64,000 nucleotides of DNA from contig OX419760.1 of the NCBI GenBank assembly GCA_948567375.1, forward strand, positions 19,406,001 to 19,470,000, read 5' to 3'. Every line of letters begins with the position of its first letter. Position 1 is the stretch's first letter. The notes under the pieces are model-generated. The model did not search any database and was not told where the DNA came from. It saw only the letters and a list, made by a program, of their open reading frames with translations. Origin of the DNA: Lunularia cruciata. Taxonomy: Eukaryota; Streptophyta; Marchantiopsida; Lunulariales; Lunulariaceae. This document shows positions 27,101 to 39,035 of the stretch, piece by piece. The position numbers were made by a program, and so were the translations under genes.

Positions 27101-30100
27101 AAAAGCCCATCAAGAGTGAAATTTTCCGCAATCCCGAGGGAGTTAGAGTGTCTTGTCCAGGAGAGGGTACCATCTTCCAGCATTGTAGAATGAGAGAACA
27201 GATTATGGCAAAGAAGGTGGCCAACACGCTGGTGGTGCAAAGTTTTGATGTAGTAGCTAGAATCAAAGTCTTGACTAGACTACATATTACTTTCTTAGCA
27301 TGGAACTGGAATTTCAGTTTCCCGAGAGTGATGGTAGAAATAGCTGCCAGTAATTGTGAGGAGGGTCCCGAGGTGGAAGGGAAGAGAGGGAATCCGGCTC
27401 AATGGACTAAGTCAGATTGGAGGTAAGTATTGGGGAGAGAAGTAGGAGAGCCGACGGGGATCACCTTCAATCGGAAGTGTGATGCTGCAAAAGAGACGGC
27501 GGAAATTTGCAATTTGTTTTCACTCCAAGAACGACGAATGGATACAAGGTGGAGTCCTATCAAGATCCGATTTGGAGAAGCATCATGGGGGCAATGATGG
27601 CCATGTTCAACCCAGAACAAACCACATATGTGAACATGTAGCAAGTTGTTTTCTTCCACCAAATGTTTGCAAGAGTTTCGGTGAATTGGGTGAAGTGCTT
27701 TCACCACCGAACACGGCAGATGGTGATCAATTGGAAAATAGGTTCTCCACCACATTATTTTGCACCGTTCGCAACACACTTCTACTTTGGGTTGAACCTG
27801 CTGATAGAAGAGGAGCGTCATCATATGGTGTCTCACGTTCATCCTGACTTACGACGAGAAGCGGATGAGGAAGAGCGCCAGTATATGCTATATCTGCAAG
27901 CCAACGATGAGTATTTCTCAAAGACCGGACAGTGGAAGGTCAAAGAAATCACCAGTCCAAAGATGAAGAAACAAGGCAAAACCAAAGAAGCAAAGTCGCC
28001 TCCCACTCAAAGAAAGACTCGACGGTTGATTATGAAGAATACAAAGATGGTGAGAGAAGCATCATCGGGATCAGAGTCTGAGGAAGAAACCGAGTTGGAA
28101 GAGGAGGAATCCGAAGAAGAGGGGCTTACCTTAAAAAGTGAGGAGTCGCGGAAGCAATAGCAAGGGGGAGCCAGAAGTTCAGCAATCGGTGGCGGTCAGT
28201 GAAGATTGTCAGGCAATGGTGGTGAACAAGCCGAGGCCAGAGGAGAAGGAGGAGTATCCTACGGGGCCAAGTTCAAGAGGCAAAGACAAAGAAAGTACAG
28301 AGACAATGTCTCTGAAGATACGAAGATTGAGACTTTGGATGAAGGAGCCAATGAAGGAGGTGAAGACTCAAGACGAAGATGGTGATGAAGAGGAAGAGAA
28401 CTTCAGTGGGATATCATATTTAACAAAAGTGGTCACACCATTGCTGGAGTTGCTGAAGGAGCATCGGAAGGAAATTCCCCAAGATCGTAGGAAGGGGATG
28501 AATGAGTTGCAGGTGGTGATGCATTTGCTGAGTGAAGTGAAGGGGTTGCAGGAGCAACAAGTCTGAAGAAGTGGAAGAACTTTGGAGGGAGGAAGGCTTG
28601 AACAAGAAGACTCTCACAATGTTACAAGAAAGCTGCAAGGTTAAAGAAAAAGAACTATAGAGGCAAGCCGGAGAATTAACAAAATAGGCGATGTGGCTGA
28701 GCAAGATGAAGGAGGAAGTGAGTGATGTGCGCATCGAGAATGTTCATTTGAAGGCAATGACCATTGTAATGGAGCAAGAGTTGGATAGCTTGAAGAAGAG
28801 TGCAGCGGGGAAGGATCAAGCATGGCAGAGGGAGTTAGCAGCCAGGCAAGAAGAAGAGGAACAATTACAAGAACTTGTCAAAAGCACGGAATTGCAGAGC
28901 ACGCAATATGCAGAAGAGAAGAAGATGCTCACTGTAGAGTACGAAGACGAGTTGAAGATGTATCGTGAAGAATTGAAGGTAGAGCACTCTCAAGGATATG
29001 CATCGGAATCAGTGGGAGAAGTTGCGGGGAAGTTGAGAGCAATTCTAAGCACGGAGGCTGAAGGGAGATTGGAAGAAGCCCGCCTACATGAGTTGAAGTT
29101 GCTTGTGCAGGAAACTCGGAAGAGAAAAGCCAAGGATGTGGACATGAACATGTTGTTGATCCGATTGAGAGAGCGTGTAGATTGGAAGATGTTAGAAGTA
29201 GAGAATAATGTTAGTCTTAGATTAGATTTAGTCAATTCAGAGTTAGAGAAGATTCGGAATAGTGTGACAGCGGAGCAGAAACCCGATGTTGTAGAAGTAG
29301 GAATCCAAGTGTCATCGGACTTGGTAATTGACCCATTAGAGAGGAGTGGATCAGGAGATAGAAAGTTAGATAAGTCACTCCTTAGTGCAATTGTAGTTCT
29401 TAGTGTAGAAGTAGTAGAATTAGTGAAGGAATTGGTAGAATTAGCTATACCCAAAGAAGGAGAAAGAGTAGGAAGATCATTGGGTTTGGAAGCCAATGAT
29501 GAGGTAGACATCAGATCGGGATAAGTATCAATTTTGAGATAGGAAGAGGCAGATATGAAGAGATAGATTGTCACTTGGGATCTGTAGGTAAGAAGAGATG
29601 TTAGGAAGCGGTGCATAGGTAGGAAGGACTGCCATTTGCTTCAATATTTAAGGGGAGCATTTGCAGTACAATATTGTTCAATATTCATATTTTTGAAGAT
29701 AGATAAAGTGAAGTGCTGTTCTCAATGCTTGTTGCTTGAGCTTAATTCTGATTTTGAATTTTGTGTGTGTTTGTGAGTGTGTGGAGAATTCCAAAGAGCA
29801 TGTCAGTGTGTTTGTGGATGTTGGATTCTGCAGCCTTGATCTTCATTCTGTGTGTTTGATCCTGAGTGAAGTGCATCGGAGCAATGCCTTGACAGATCTG
29901 AGAAGAATTGTAGTGTTGGTAGTATTTTGCATTTGTGAGTGTAGCACGAAGTTGATGTGAAGCAATTTTGATTGAGGAAGTTGTGCCTTTAGTGGAGGGG
30001 TGGAACACAATTCTGAGGTGAAATCGTTCTTCGTAGTGAAGTGCCGTCTTTGGGAGAATTTGAATCATCACAATCAAGAGTTGTTTGGACAAAATTTGCT

Positions 30101-30320
30101 ATGTTGTGATTATGGGTGTGTGTATTCGTGACAAGTTGTCAAGATTATGAGCTTGTTACTCTCTTCTAGGTGTAATTTCTACCTGAGAGATTAAAGAAGA
30201 AATCAAGCAGAACTACATGTTATTGTTTGACTTTGTATTTGACCAATTCTGAATCATATCTCTATGGGAACAAACTTTACTTACCTAATTACTGCAAAAG
30301 TGATATTTGTCGGGTTGTCA
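24131..30320 (+). mobile_element. Element E: Athila/Tat-like gypsy, 5'-truncated, inside D; broken
   Basis: This forward element begins abruptly within reverse transcriptase (HKLNAVTRKDHHSLPFTD, then FVEVFIDDFCVFG, about 24160-24490). RNase H follows (about 24890-25160, KNYSTTEREALGMVYACKKF), then integrase (about 25500-26110, EKWSIDFVGPIQP and a CDSC-type zinc-binding region) and the integrase tail to about 26620. The 5' LTR, gag and protease are absent. A purine tract GAGGGGAGGGGGTA (26625-26638) is followed by TGTGGTACCCACA. A second purine tract (about 29650-29657) lies before TGCAGTACAATATTG. The right end is GTTGTCA at 30320, after which D resumes. It is broken but less decayed than A or F. 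Confidence 0.8.
26992..29524 (+). mobile_element. Extra coding region of element E after integrase (acidic and coiled-coil stretches)
   Basis: Between E's integrase and its right end lie long open stretches on the plus strand: 26992-27426, 27663-28160, 28138-28566 and 28691-29524. The second has a tryptophan- and histidine-rich start (VNWVKCFHHRTRQMVINWK) and ends in a lysine-rich then Glu/Ser-rich tail (SESEEETELEEEESEEE). The last is 277 residues, mostly charged heptad-like sequence, so probably a long coiled coil. I do not recognise a family. Athila/Tat-lineage elements are known to carry additional reading frames after pol, which fits. The alternative is that all of this lies inside a very long LTR starting at 26639. 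It belongs to a broken element. Confidence 0.5.
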
Positions 30321-33300
30321 TACATGGCATCCCATGATGCTTGAAGATAGTGTCAAAGTAGATTTGCGCTAAGGTTGGAGCATCCACGGTATCACAGGTT
30401 GGTGCCAAGTGGATTTGCTTACTAAGCGTATCCACAAACACCATGATGGCTGTGTGTCCTTGTTTTGTCTTTGGCAAGGATGTGATGAGATCCAAGCTCA
30501 CATGCTCCCAGCAAGTTGATGGAATGGCAAGCGGTTGAAGGAGTCCACTTGGCTTTTGGTTGTTGGCCTTGTTACATTGGCAGTTCTCACACAATTTGAC
30601 AAATTCTTGAACATCTCGTGTCATGTTGGGCCACCACCATTGATGTTGGAGGGTACCTAAGGTCTTGTCCACACCCATGTGACCAGCAATGGGTAAATCA
30701 TGGGCTTCTTGAAGGCACACAAGTCAAAGATCACCTTTGGTTGGAACATAGATCCGGTCCGCATGGAATAGAAGGCCTTCCTTGAAGGAGAAGGTGTTGT
30801 ACTCCTTGTCACCTATTGTTAGACGACCATGTACCATTTGGAAGAAGGGATCTTGTTGTAGAGCTAACCAAAACTTGTTATGGATCTTGGGGTCAATTGA
30901 CACCGTCGTAATTGCTACCGTGATGAGAGGAAAAGACTTCAAATCAGGTTGTCGTGTAGAGCATCAGGGATGACATGGAACCGACCTGTGGTGTACTCAA
31001 GTTTGATGTCAAACAATTAAAGTTGCTCTTCCCATCAATGATGTTGACTCTTCATGTGCTCCAAGTGTAAAGTATGCAACAATGGCTTGTGATCAATTTG
31101 CATGATCACTTGTTTCCCCAAGAGACAATGCCTCCATACCTTGGTGGCATATACCATTGCAAGTTGTTCCCGATCTTGAGCAGAGTAATTTCTTTCAGCT
31201 GTATTTAGTCGGTGAGACACAAAGGCAATGGGATGTAGTCCATCTGGGAATTCCTATTGCAATGCATCTCCAATTGCAAAGTTAGAAGTATCAAAATCAA
31301 CCACACAAGGTAGTTGAGGATCATATGGTTGAAGAATGGGTCTTGAAGACACCATATGTTTCAACTTCTGGAATGCTTCTTCATGCTTAGTTTTCCATAG
31401 GAAGCTCAAGTTCTTTCCCAAGAGGTCAATCAATGGTGCAGCCACATGAGCATAGTAGTGGATGAACCGCCGGTAAAAACTGGCCAATCCATTGAATGCC
31501 CGTACTTCTGTAGCATCCTTCGGGGTAGGCCAATCAGTAATGGCCTTAATCTTCTCTTCTTCCATCTTGATCCCTTCTAAGGAGATCTTATGACCCAAGA
31601 AGGTAACATCCTTCTACCAAAAGGCACACTTCAACTTCTTGCAGTAAAATTTCCATTGTCATAGTCATCTTAGGACTTCTTGCACATGATTCATGTGTTC
31701 TATCTCTGTCTTGCTATAGATTAAGATATCATCCAAGAACACCACCACTGATTGATCCAATAGTCCATCCAACACCCGATGCATCTGATCCATGAAGACT
31801 GTTGGAGTATTAGTGAGTCCAAAAGGTAAAACTCTCCACTTGAAATGCCCATACCTTGTGCAAAAGGTAGTCTTTTGCACATCCTCTCTATCAATTGGAA
31901 TTTGCCAATAGCCGCTGTGAAGATCCAACTTGGAAAAGTAACGTTCTCCACTTAGTTGATCAAGCAATTCATTGATCCAAGGCAATGGATATGCATTCTT
32001 CACGGTTTGCTTATTGAGCCTATGATAATCAATATAGAAACGAACTCCTCCATCCTTCTTTGGAACAAATAGTACCGGTGCTCCCTAAGGAGAGGTACTA
32101 TGTCGTATGAAGTCCTTCTCCAACAACTCTGTAAGTGTTGTTTGTAACTCCTCCAACTCCTTTGGTGAGAGCCGATAGCTCAGTCTACTCATTGGAGTAC
32201 TCTTTGGCAATAACTTGATCTTGAAAGGCATACCTTGATTGGAGGGTAATCCCTTTGGCAGATCATCCGGAAGCACGTCCGCAAACTCCTTAACTATTTG
32301 ATCAACCATTACTTGATGAGGCTCTTGGTCCTCCATAGATTGGTCTTGTGCAATCGGCTTGATCCACACCGCAAATACAGACTTATCTTCCTCTAAAGCT
32401 TGCTCTATGGCTGCTTTAGTAACAAACTTCCCTTCTAGGGACTCATCTCTCTTCCAAGCCTACTCCATGGTTGCCTTCTTGGCAAACTTCCCATCTTGGG
32501 ACTCCACTTCCTTCAAGTTTTACTCTATGGCTACCTTCTCGACAAACTTCCCATCTTGGGACTGACTATTCTTAGGTGTCTTACTCAGAGGTGCCAGACA
32601 ACCTAATCGGAAATTCCTACCTTGGTGTTGTACTTGAATTTGGCGTTGGGTCCAATCAAATTGAACCTTATGACGTTCAAGCCAAGGTAGACCCAGAATG
32701 ATATCATAGTGTAGAAGTGCAACCACAAACCTCATACACTCCAAATACTCCTTCCCAATCTTGAAGGTAATAGGATGCAAGGTACGGAATGCAGAACCCT
32801 TTCTACCATCCGCCATCATCAAACTACTTCCAATCATTGGCTTGATAGGAATACCCAATTCCTTTGCTACTTGCATAAACATGCAATTCTCTGAACTTCC
32901 AGAATCAACCAAAATCCTACAACCCCGATTAGATATCATACCTTGCAAGTGAAGCAAACTTGCATAGGTTGAGCCTTCAATCCCATTGGAACTAATCAAG
33001 CTCCCAGCAGGTGGCTCAAATTCTCCTACTGGGATTCCTTGTTTCCTTGATCATTCCGCTCCACAACCTCCACTTGGCCAACTTGTCGAGGTCGTCCATT
33101 CTTGAGTGGACATTCAGCAATGCGATGCCCCAACTGGTAACAATAAAAACAACCACCATTTTGTTGCAGGTTCTTCTTATCTGCCATGCCAAGTGGTCTT
33201 TGTTGAATTGCATCAATCCCCATTGGTGTTGGCTCCTCTACTTGCATGTAGTGTATTGGTAGGCTTTGTGGAGGTCGAGGTCAAGACCAAGTTGTTGCCA

Positions 33301-34198
33301 CCAAGGAATCAAAATGTTCGGCCAACCGCACGGCTTCCTCCAAGTGTTGTGGCTCTCGCATGGTCACCTCTAATTTGGTTCTCGCCTTCAAGCCCCTCAC
33401 AAATAGATCCAAAGCCTTCCAATATATCTAGAATTTGCATGATGGTATTTTGGAACTTTGTGATGTAACTTCTTACAGAGCCAATTTGTTTCAACTCTAC
33501 CAACTTATCCCGTGCAGCTTGTGTGGCATTTATAGCTTGGAACCGACTAATTATTGCGCTTTTGAATTCTACCCATGTCAAGATTGGTGTAACCATTTGT
33601 CGTTCAGCTTGCTCCACTCGAAATCTCCACCATAGCTTTGCTACTCCATCCAATTGGCTAGAAGCCAAGAGAATCTATTTTTGCTCGTCTTGTAGATTGG
33701 TAGCTTCAAAATAACATTCACAATCAAACACAAAATTCTCCACTGTTCTCGAGAGATTCTTGCCTTCAAATACCTTGGGTTTAGGGAATCTAATCCAATC
33801 TTCTCCTTCTTGAATTGGTACTCTCTCCACCTGCTCTTGTCGTCAAAGATCTAGTTCATCCAACAATCAAGTAAGGTGCTTGATTTATTGTTGCATAGCA
33901 AGGATAACATCAGGTATTGCCGCCATGGTTGCTCCTCTATCACACCACTCCCAATCTATCTAATTTATTAACACATAGAAACAACATGTCCACCATTCTC
34001 CATAAGTTACAATCGGAAGCACCAAGGGTTCCTCAGATATGGTGATCATATGCGGAAAATCTTGTCCAAAGTACGAGGTGATGAACTATGTGAAACGATG
34101 CTTGGGTAGTATTTGGATGCAAAAATCCCAATGGTTCGGTGGAAGTGGATTTGGTGGTCCATAAATTCCATCCATCCCATTCCTGCTCTAATACCAAT

Positions 34199-34623
34199 GT
34201 AAAAGACCAAATCTGAGGAGAGAAATAGGAGAATGGAAACTCACATTGGGACACTTGAATGAGGGAAAACTCTGAATGCCTAGCATGAGCTTTGGATTTG
34301 GTATTTATATGTAGCATACAAGGCCCTTGAGAAGCTTCTCAAGAAGCTTCCTCAAGCCGCTTTCTTAGAGTGCAAGCCAAGTTAACTAGAAAGCTTCTCA
34401 AGAAGCTTCCTTCTAGAAGCCGCCTACTTGGCGTGCAAGCTAAGCTAGTTGGAAGCTTCTAGAAGCTTCCTTCTAGAAGCTACGTACTTGAGGTGCAAGC
34501 TAAGCAAGCCTGGAAGCTTCCCAAGAAGCTTCCTAGATACTTTTGGAATATTCTAGGCTATTTTGTCTTATGTGCTACTTCGTAAGCCCAACTAACTTTG
34601 TCGCTAAACTCCAGATTGTTACA
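34199..34623 (-). repeat. 5' LTR of element D
   Basis: 425 bp ending in a plus-strand ATTGTTACA. A TATA-like box lies near 34300 on the minus strand, and palindromic AAGCTT arrays cover about 34325-34530. The tRNA-Met type primer site is at about 34186-34197. Confidence 0.9.
34450..34480. promoter_or_regulatory. Heat-shock-element-like array in the LTR of element D
   Basis: The sequence reads GAA (34452), TTC (34457), GAA (34462), TTC (34467), each exactly 5 bp apart, giving a perfect GAAnnTTCnnGAAnnTTC; a further TTCnnGAA begins at 34471. This is the classic heat-shock factor binding arrangement. The same array occurs at 13461-13478 in B, and decayed versions occur at about 5069-5086 in A and 23270-23287 in D's other LTR. 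Function is inferred from the pattern only. Confidence 0.5.
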
Positions 34624-34639
34624 ACTTGGCAGTATCCAA

Positions 34640-35620
34640 TAGAGGGGATATGCCTATTAGAGTTGTTTGGTGGGATTAGCACCGGATTAGTTGCGGTAGT
34701 ACATGCGGGTATATGAGTACAAAGGTACTTGTATGTAGAGAGAGATGAGACTGCTAGGTGAGTCTCTCTACATCATGTGGCACACTTGGCCTATCGGTAT
34801 CCAAAGTTATTACCAATATCAGCAGTTAGAAGTTACCAGAAGGCCCTACTAGCATACATTTCCTTACTGGGGGCGCATGACCTAGAGAGAAATGGGCCTA
34901 TTCACTTGGTGATTTTTGGATGGCCATGTCAAGGACATACACTTGTGGGTCATGATTTTGGGTCTTCAGGATCCTTGTTTTAGTGTGTTTTGGGAGATGT
35001 TACAGATACTATGACATCTCCAGGTTCATCAATTTGTTTCTCCAGCTTACCTTTTGGAGAACATGCCTTTGATGGGTGATTCTCGCACCAGAGCGGTGGT
35101 GAGTACACATCAGGTCCATTCTTGGATGGGACCTATTGTATTGTTAGATGCAGTCAAAGTGGGATCACGGGCTCATCGTCTTCATCTTTGGTGGACGAAC
35201 CTCTTACCCAGAGAGGTTTTACAGCGTGCTTATGATGAGATTCAACGACTTGACCACATCCTTGTTGATGACATCTTGGATGTTGGGCGTCAGTCTCAGA
35301 TAGTGGTAGTGGCTGATAGGTCATCTATGGCAGTGGTGAACCTAGTGGGATAGCCTAGAGCTGCATTTCCCACACTCATGAGTTTCCTAGGCTCTCATGC
35401 TTTTTGAGAGGTAGGACCTGGACTTGTTTGGGACTCACAGTTATAGTAGTTGGTGGAGCCTAATGCCAATGAGAGAGAGCGGGCAATGGATTTTCACACC
35501 AATATTACCACTGTTCCAATAGTGTCAAAGGCATCCAAGCATCAGGTGTTAGGTCAGGCTATGGACCTGAACTATTTGACCTAGATTATGAGCCTTGGCT
35601 TGGCAAAGCAGCGTAGGATG
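34640..35620 (+). mobile_element. Cytosine-5 DNA methyltransferase domain within element C (fossil)
   Basis: Conserved C5-methyltransferase motifs are readable in order: motif I LLELFGGISTGL (about 34657-34692, the AdoMet-binding loop), a following YVERDETAR acidic strand, motif IV GWPCQGHT (about 34918-34941, containing the catalytic Pro-Cys), motif VI ENMPL (about 35058), a motif-VIII-like SRAHRLHLWW (about 35166) and a motif-X-like VLGQAMDLN (about 35548). Such enzymes methylate cytosine in DNA. Here the domain lies between protease and RT of a retrotransposon and is broken, so no activity is expected from this copy. The motif order and spacing make a chance match very unlikely. Which C5-methyltransferase class it descends from cannot be told by eye. 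Confidence 0.85.
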
Positions 35621-38600
35621 CGCTTGATAGGCATCACCACTTGAATACTTGTGAGTCCCATGCCTACTGAGACGATTCAGGCACATGCTAGGGGCAATTG
35701 ACCGAGTGGACATGGTATTCTTGAGACACATCCAGTAGCTACTAGGGAGAGTGGTCCACTTGGAGTCCATCAAGGTGAGTGTGGGCTACCTGGATTACAC
35801 CCTTGGTCCACTTGAGATGCAGCTAGAAGACGTGTGGAGCTTGCAGCCAGAGTGGAGGGAGTTTTTCATACAAAGGTTGGGACCTCTAGTGCTCAGGGGC
35901 ATGACACTATTGCTCCCAAGGGCCTAGTGTAGCAGCCATTCAGTACGTCTTCCACTCCTACGATAGTTACAAAGGATACTTGGGAGCCAGATCTTGGACC
36001 CAAGATTATTGGAGAGGAAAGACGGAGGGCTTGGATGTTCTTGAGGAGTCACACAAGTTATTTGCCTTCAGTATGAAGGATTTGGGTGCTCTAAAAGGAC
36101 CTGGTATACGGATTGAGCTGACTAGCAATACACCAGTTTTCTGATGTCCTTATCAATATAGTGAGATGGAGAGTACATTGATTTAGAGCCAAAGTAGTGA
36201 CCTTTTTGAGGTTGGTTTGGTAGAGATTTCACATGGAGAGTATGCATCAGCGATAGTGATGCCAGCCAAGAAGGATATGCATGGCAACTACATAGATAGG
36301 CGGATGTGTGGAGATTACCGTCCTATCAACCAACAGACCAAGGCTGATTGGTATGCCATGCCTACACCGGAGGAGATTTTTGATGCAATTGGGCATGCAA
36401 AGGTCTTCAATACTTTGGATCTTCAAGCGGGATATCATCAATTGCTGATTAGGGAGGAGGATAGGTCCAAGACAACATTTTGGGCTATTGATCCTCACGG
36501 TAAGGATGTGTTATATCAGTGGAGGTTCTTACCGTTTGGCTTGAAGAACGCTCCTACTGAGTTTTAGAGGGTCATGGATAGGATCCTAGCTGGATTAGAT
36601 TTTGCTTGGTGCTATATTGATGACATTTTGGTCTATAGCACTACTATGGAGGAGCATGAGAGATAGTTGTTGGAGGTGTTTGAGAGGTTGAGATCTCATG
36701 GACTCAAATTACATCCTGGGAAGTGTAAGTTCTTCCATGAGCAGGTTGAATATTTGGGTCACACTATCTACCCCGGAGGACTTAGTGTTCAGCAAACCAA
36801 GGTGGAGGCTATTGCACATATTCCTTGGCCTACGGATGTGAGCAGAGTGCAAGCATTCCTTGGGTTGTCTAACTTCTATCGCCGCTATGTAAGAGGATTT
36901 AATGCCATTGCCAAGGCCTTGATGAAGTTGACCAAGCTTACACAAGAGTGGTGTTGGGGAGATGAGCAGGAGAGAGCTTTTGTAGAGCTCAAGGAGAGGT
37001 TGACATCTGCTCCTATTTTGAGGAGACCAATCAAAGGATGGCCATTTCAGGTTCATACTGATTGGAGTATGTTGGGGCTTGGAGCAATGCTCACCCAGCA
37101 TGATGATGAGGGGAAGGAGTTTGTAGTGGCCTATGCTAGTCGCTCCAACAATTCAGCGGAGGCAAAGTATAGTTCATATGAGGGAGAGTGTTTGGCAGCA
37201 GTTTGGGCAGTAGCACATTTCCGATGTTACCTATTTGGTAACCCCTTCACTCTCATCATTGATCATCAGCCGCTGATGTGGTTGATGGAGTCCAACAAGC
37301 TTTCAAGGAAGCTTTCATGATGGGCTCTGATTTTACAGGAGTATGATTTCACGGTTGTTCACAGACCTAGAGTAGTGAACCATGATGCAGATGGGTTGAG
37401 TAGAAACCCATGTCCTAGCCAGCAGGATCAGACCAAAGCACGTTGGCATGGTGAGACAGATGAGGAGATGGTGCTAGGTTGGCATGCATCTGCCTTTCTA
37501 TGTATATTTTTTGAGGCTTTGGTGGTATCTCTCTTAGCACATACAAGAGGAGTTATTGAGGTCACATATCTAGAGAGTGAAGATATTAGTACAGTTCAGC
37601 AAGACATTCATGATGATGTCTTAGTGATGGACTATCTTTCCACTGGTGTTGTGGGTGGCACAGTTGGGGCAAAGGAGAGAGACCGTGTTCTTCAATGAGC
37701 CAGAAGGTTCAGATTGGAGGGTAGACACCTTTTGTGTGTATGGGAGGATGGTAGAGTGCAAGTAGTACCACTTCCATCTCAGAGACCAAAGTTGGTCCGT
37801 CATGCTCATGAGGAGCTAGGACATTTTGGAGCAAAGCGTACATATAGCTTACTCTAGAGTCATTATTGGTGGCACGGTATGCAGACCAAGGTACATCAGT
37901 TTGTTGCCAGCTATGTGGTTTGTGACCAAGTTAGAGCATCATTCAATGCTCCTACGCCACAATTACACCCATCACCTATCATGGGATTGGGTTACCGTTG
38001 GAGTTTGGACTTTGTTGGACCTTTATTGCTAACTGTGAGATATCATTGGTATGTTTTGGTGGAGCACTTCTCCAAGTGGATTGAGTTGGTGGCACTTCCT
38101 GACAAGTCTAGTGAAGGGACGGCTTACTCATTCTTGGATTGAGTTCTTAGTCATTTTGGTGCACCAACTGAGGTTTTGACTGATCAGGGTATAGAGTTCT
38201 TGGGGGAGTTTTAGGTCTTGTGTGACAAGGCTTTGATTGATCATCGTACTACATCCCAAGATCACCCTGAGGCAGATGGCTTAGCAAAGAGAGTGGTTCA
38301 AACGATGAAGAGAGGATTGTGAAAGTATGGTTTGTAGAGAGGCCACTTGGGAGATTGGGATCTCCAATTACCTTGGTTGGCCATGGGCTATTGGTTCAGC
38401 CGGCAAGCCTCCTTAGCATCCTTCTCTCCATACTTTCTACTCTATGGACAAGATCCAGATTTACTTGTAGCCATTTGTCAAGATGCTACTATAGTTTTGG
38501 ACTTGGATGACCCCAATGTATGGATGAGCGCATGTTCTTAGCGGGCAGAGATCTTTTGGAGAGTGATGCCAATGGCCTTTGAGAACTTGGTGACTTCTCA

Positions 38601-38898
38601 GCATAAAGATACTTTATGCTATGCTACCATTCAAGGAGGAGGTTATAGACCCTCGATCCATTGATTTCATCCAAGCAACTATGTATATCTATAGCAGATA
38701 GCACCGATGACAATTGATGTTTCAACAGGCCGCACTATCTTGAGAGTGCGTGAGGTTTTGCTATCTGGAGTCCTTGTGTTAGAAGGACATGATGGTGTTG
38801 TTTGGAAGGATCATGTGTGCAATTGTGCGCCATGCCACCTCCCAAACATTGATGGTACTATGGACCCAAGCTTGGCACTTGTACGTGTAGGCTTGAGG

Positions 38899-39035
38899 TG
38901 TATGTTATATGGCTCTTCTGGTGGAGCTGCTACTATGTTAATGTGTGATAGTTGTTTGAGAGGATGGCATATGGCATGTATGACTCCTCCCCTCATGGTG
39001 GTTCCTCAGAGATAGTGGTTATGTCCTAGATGTAT
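38899..39035 (+). mobile_element. PHD-like zinc finger at the C-terminus of element C's integrase (fossil)
   Basis: The stretch MLMCDSCLRGWHMAC followed by PPL and then WLCPRC matches the second half of a PHD finger (CDxC, GWHxxC, PPL, WxCPxC). PHD fingers usually read histone H3 tails. In chromoviruses a chromodomain sits at this place, so a PHD-like module may play the corresponding targeting part. It belongs to a broken element. Confidence 0.7.

Larger units (their letters stand above)
23014..34623 (-). mobile_element. Element D: Ty3/gypsy chromovirus, reverse, both LTRs, inserted in C; broken
   Basis: This is the best preserved copy of the A/B/D family, although its coding regions are interrupted. 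On the minus strand it has the 5' LTR (34199-34623), tRNA-Met primer site (about 34186-34197), gag (about 33900-33016) with CCHC knuckle CYQLGHRIAECPLKNGR, protease (ILVDSGSSENCMF, about 32920), RT (32369-31665), RNase H (31598-31035), integrase (30942-30321), chromodomain (about 23650-23490, YEVDRILARCHIQ then YKVLWKGYPLHDATWEP) and 3' LTR (23014-23436). Integrase is split by element E. Flanks are GCTTG (23009-23013) and ACTTG (34624-34628), a nearly perfect 5 bp duplication. LTRs differ at about 24 of 424 sites by eye (about 6%), so D is younger than C. Confidence 0.9.

Noticed and set aside
27399-27842. A 147-residue minus-strand frame
   Set aside because: It lies antisense to the open stretches of element E and shows no family features.
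27663-29524. Env-like protein in element E
   Set aside because: No signal peptide or membrane anchor is visible; the stretches are charged and coiled-coil like.
28990-29616. A 208-residue minus-strand frame rich in Ser/Thr/Leu
   Set aside because: It is the antisense shadow of the coiled-coil stretch on the plus strand.
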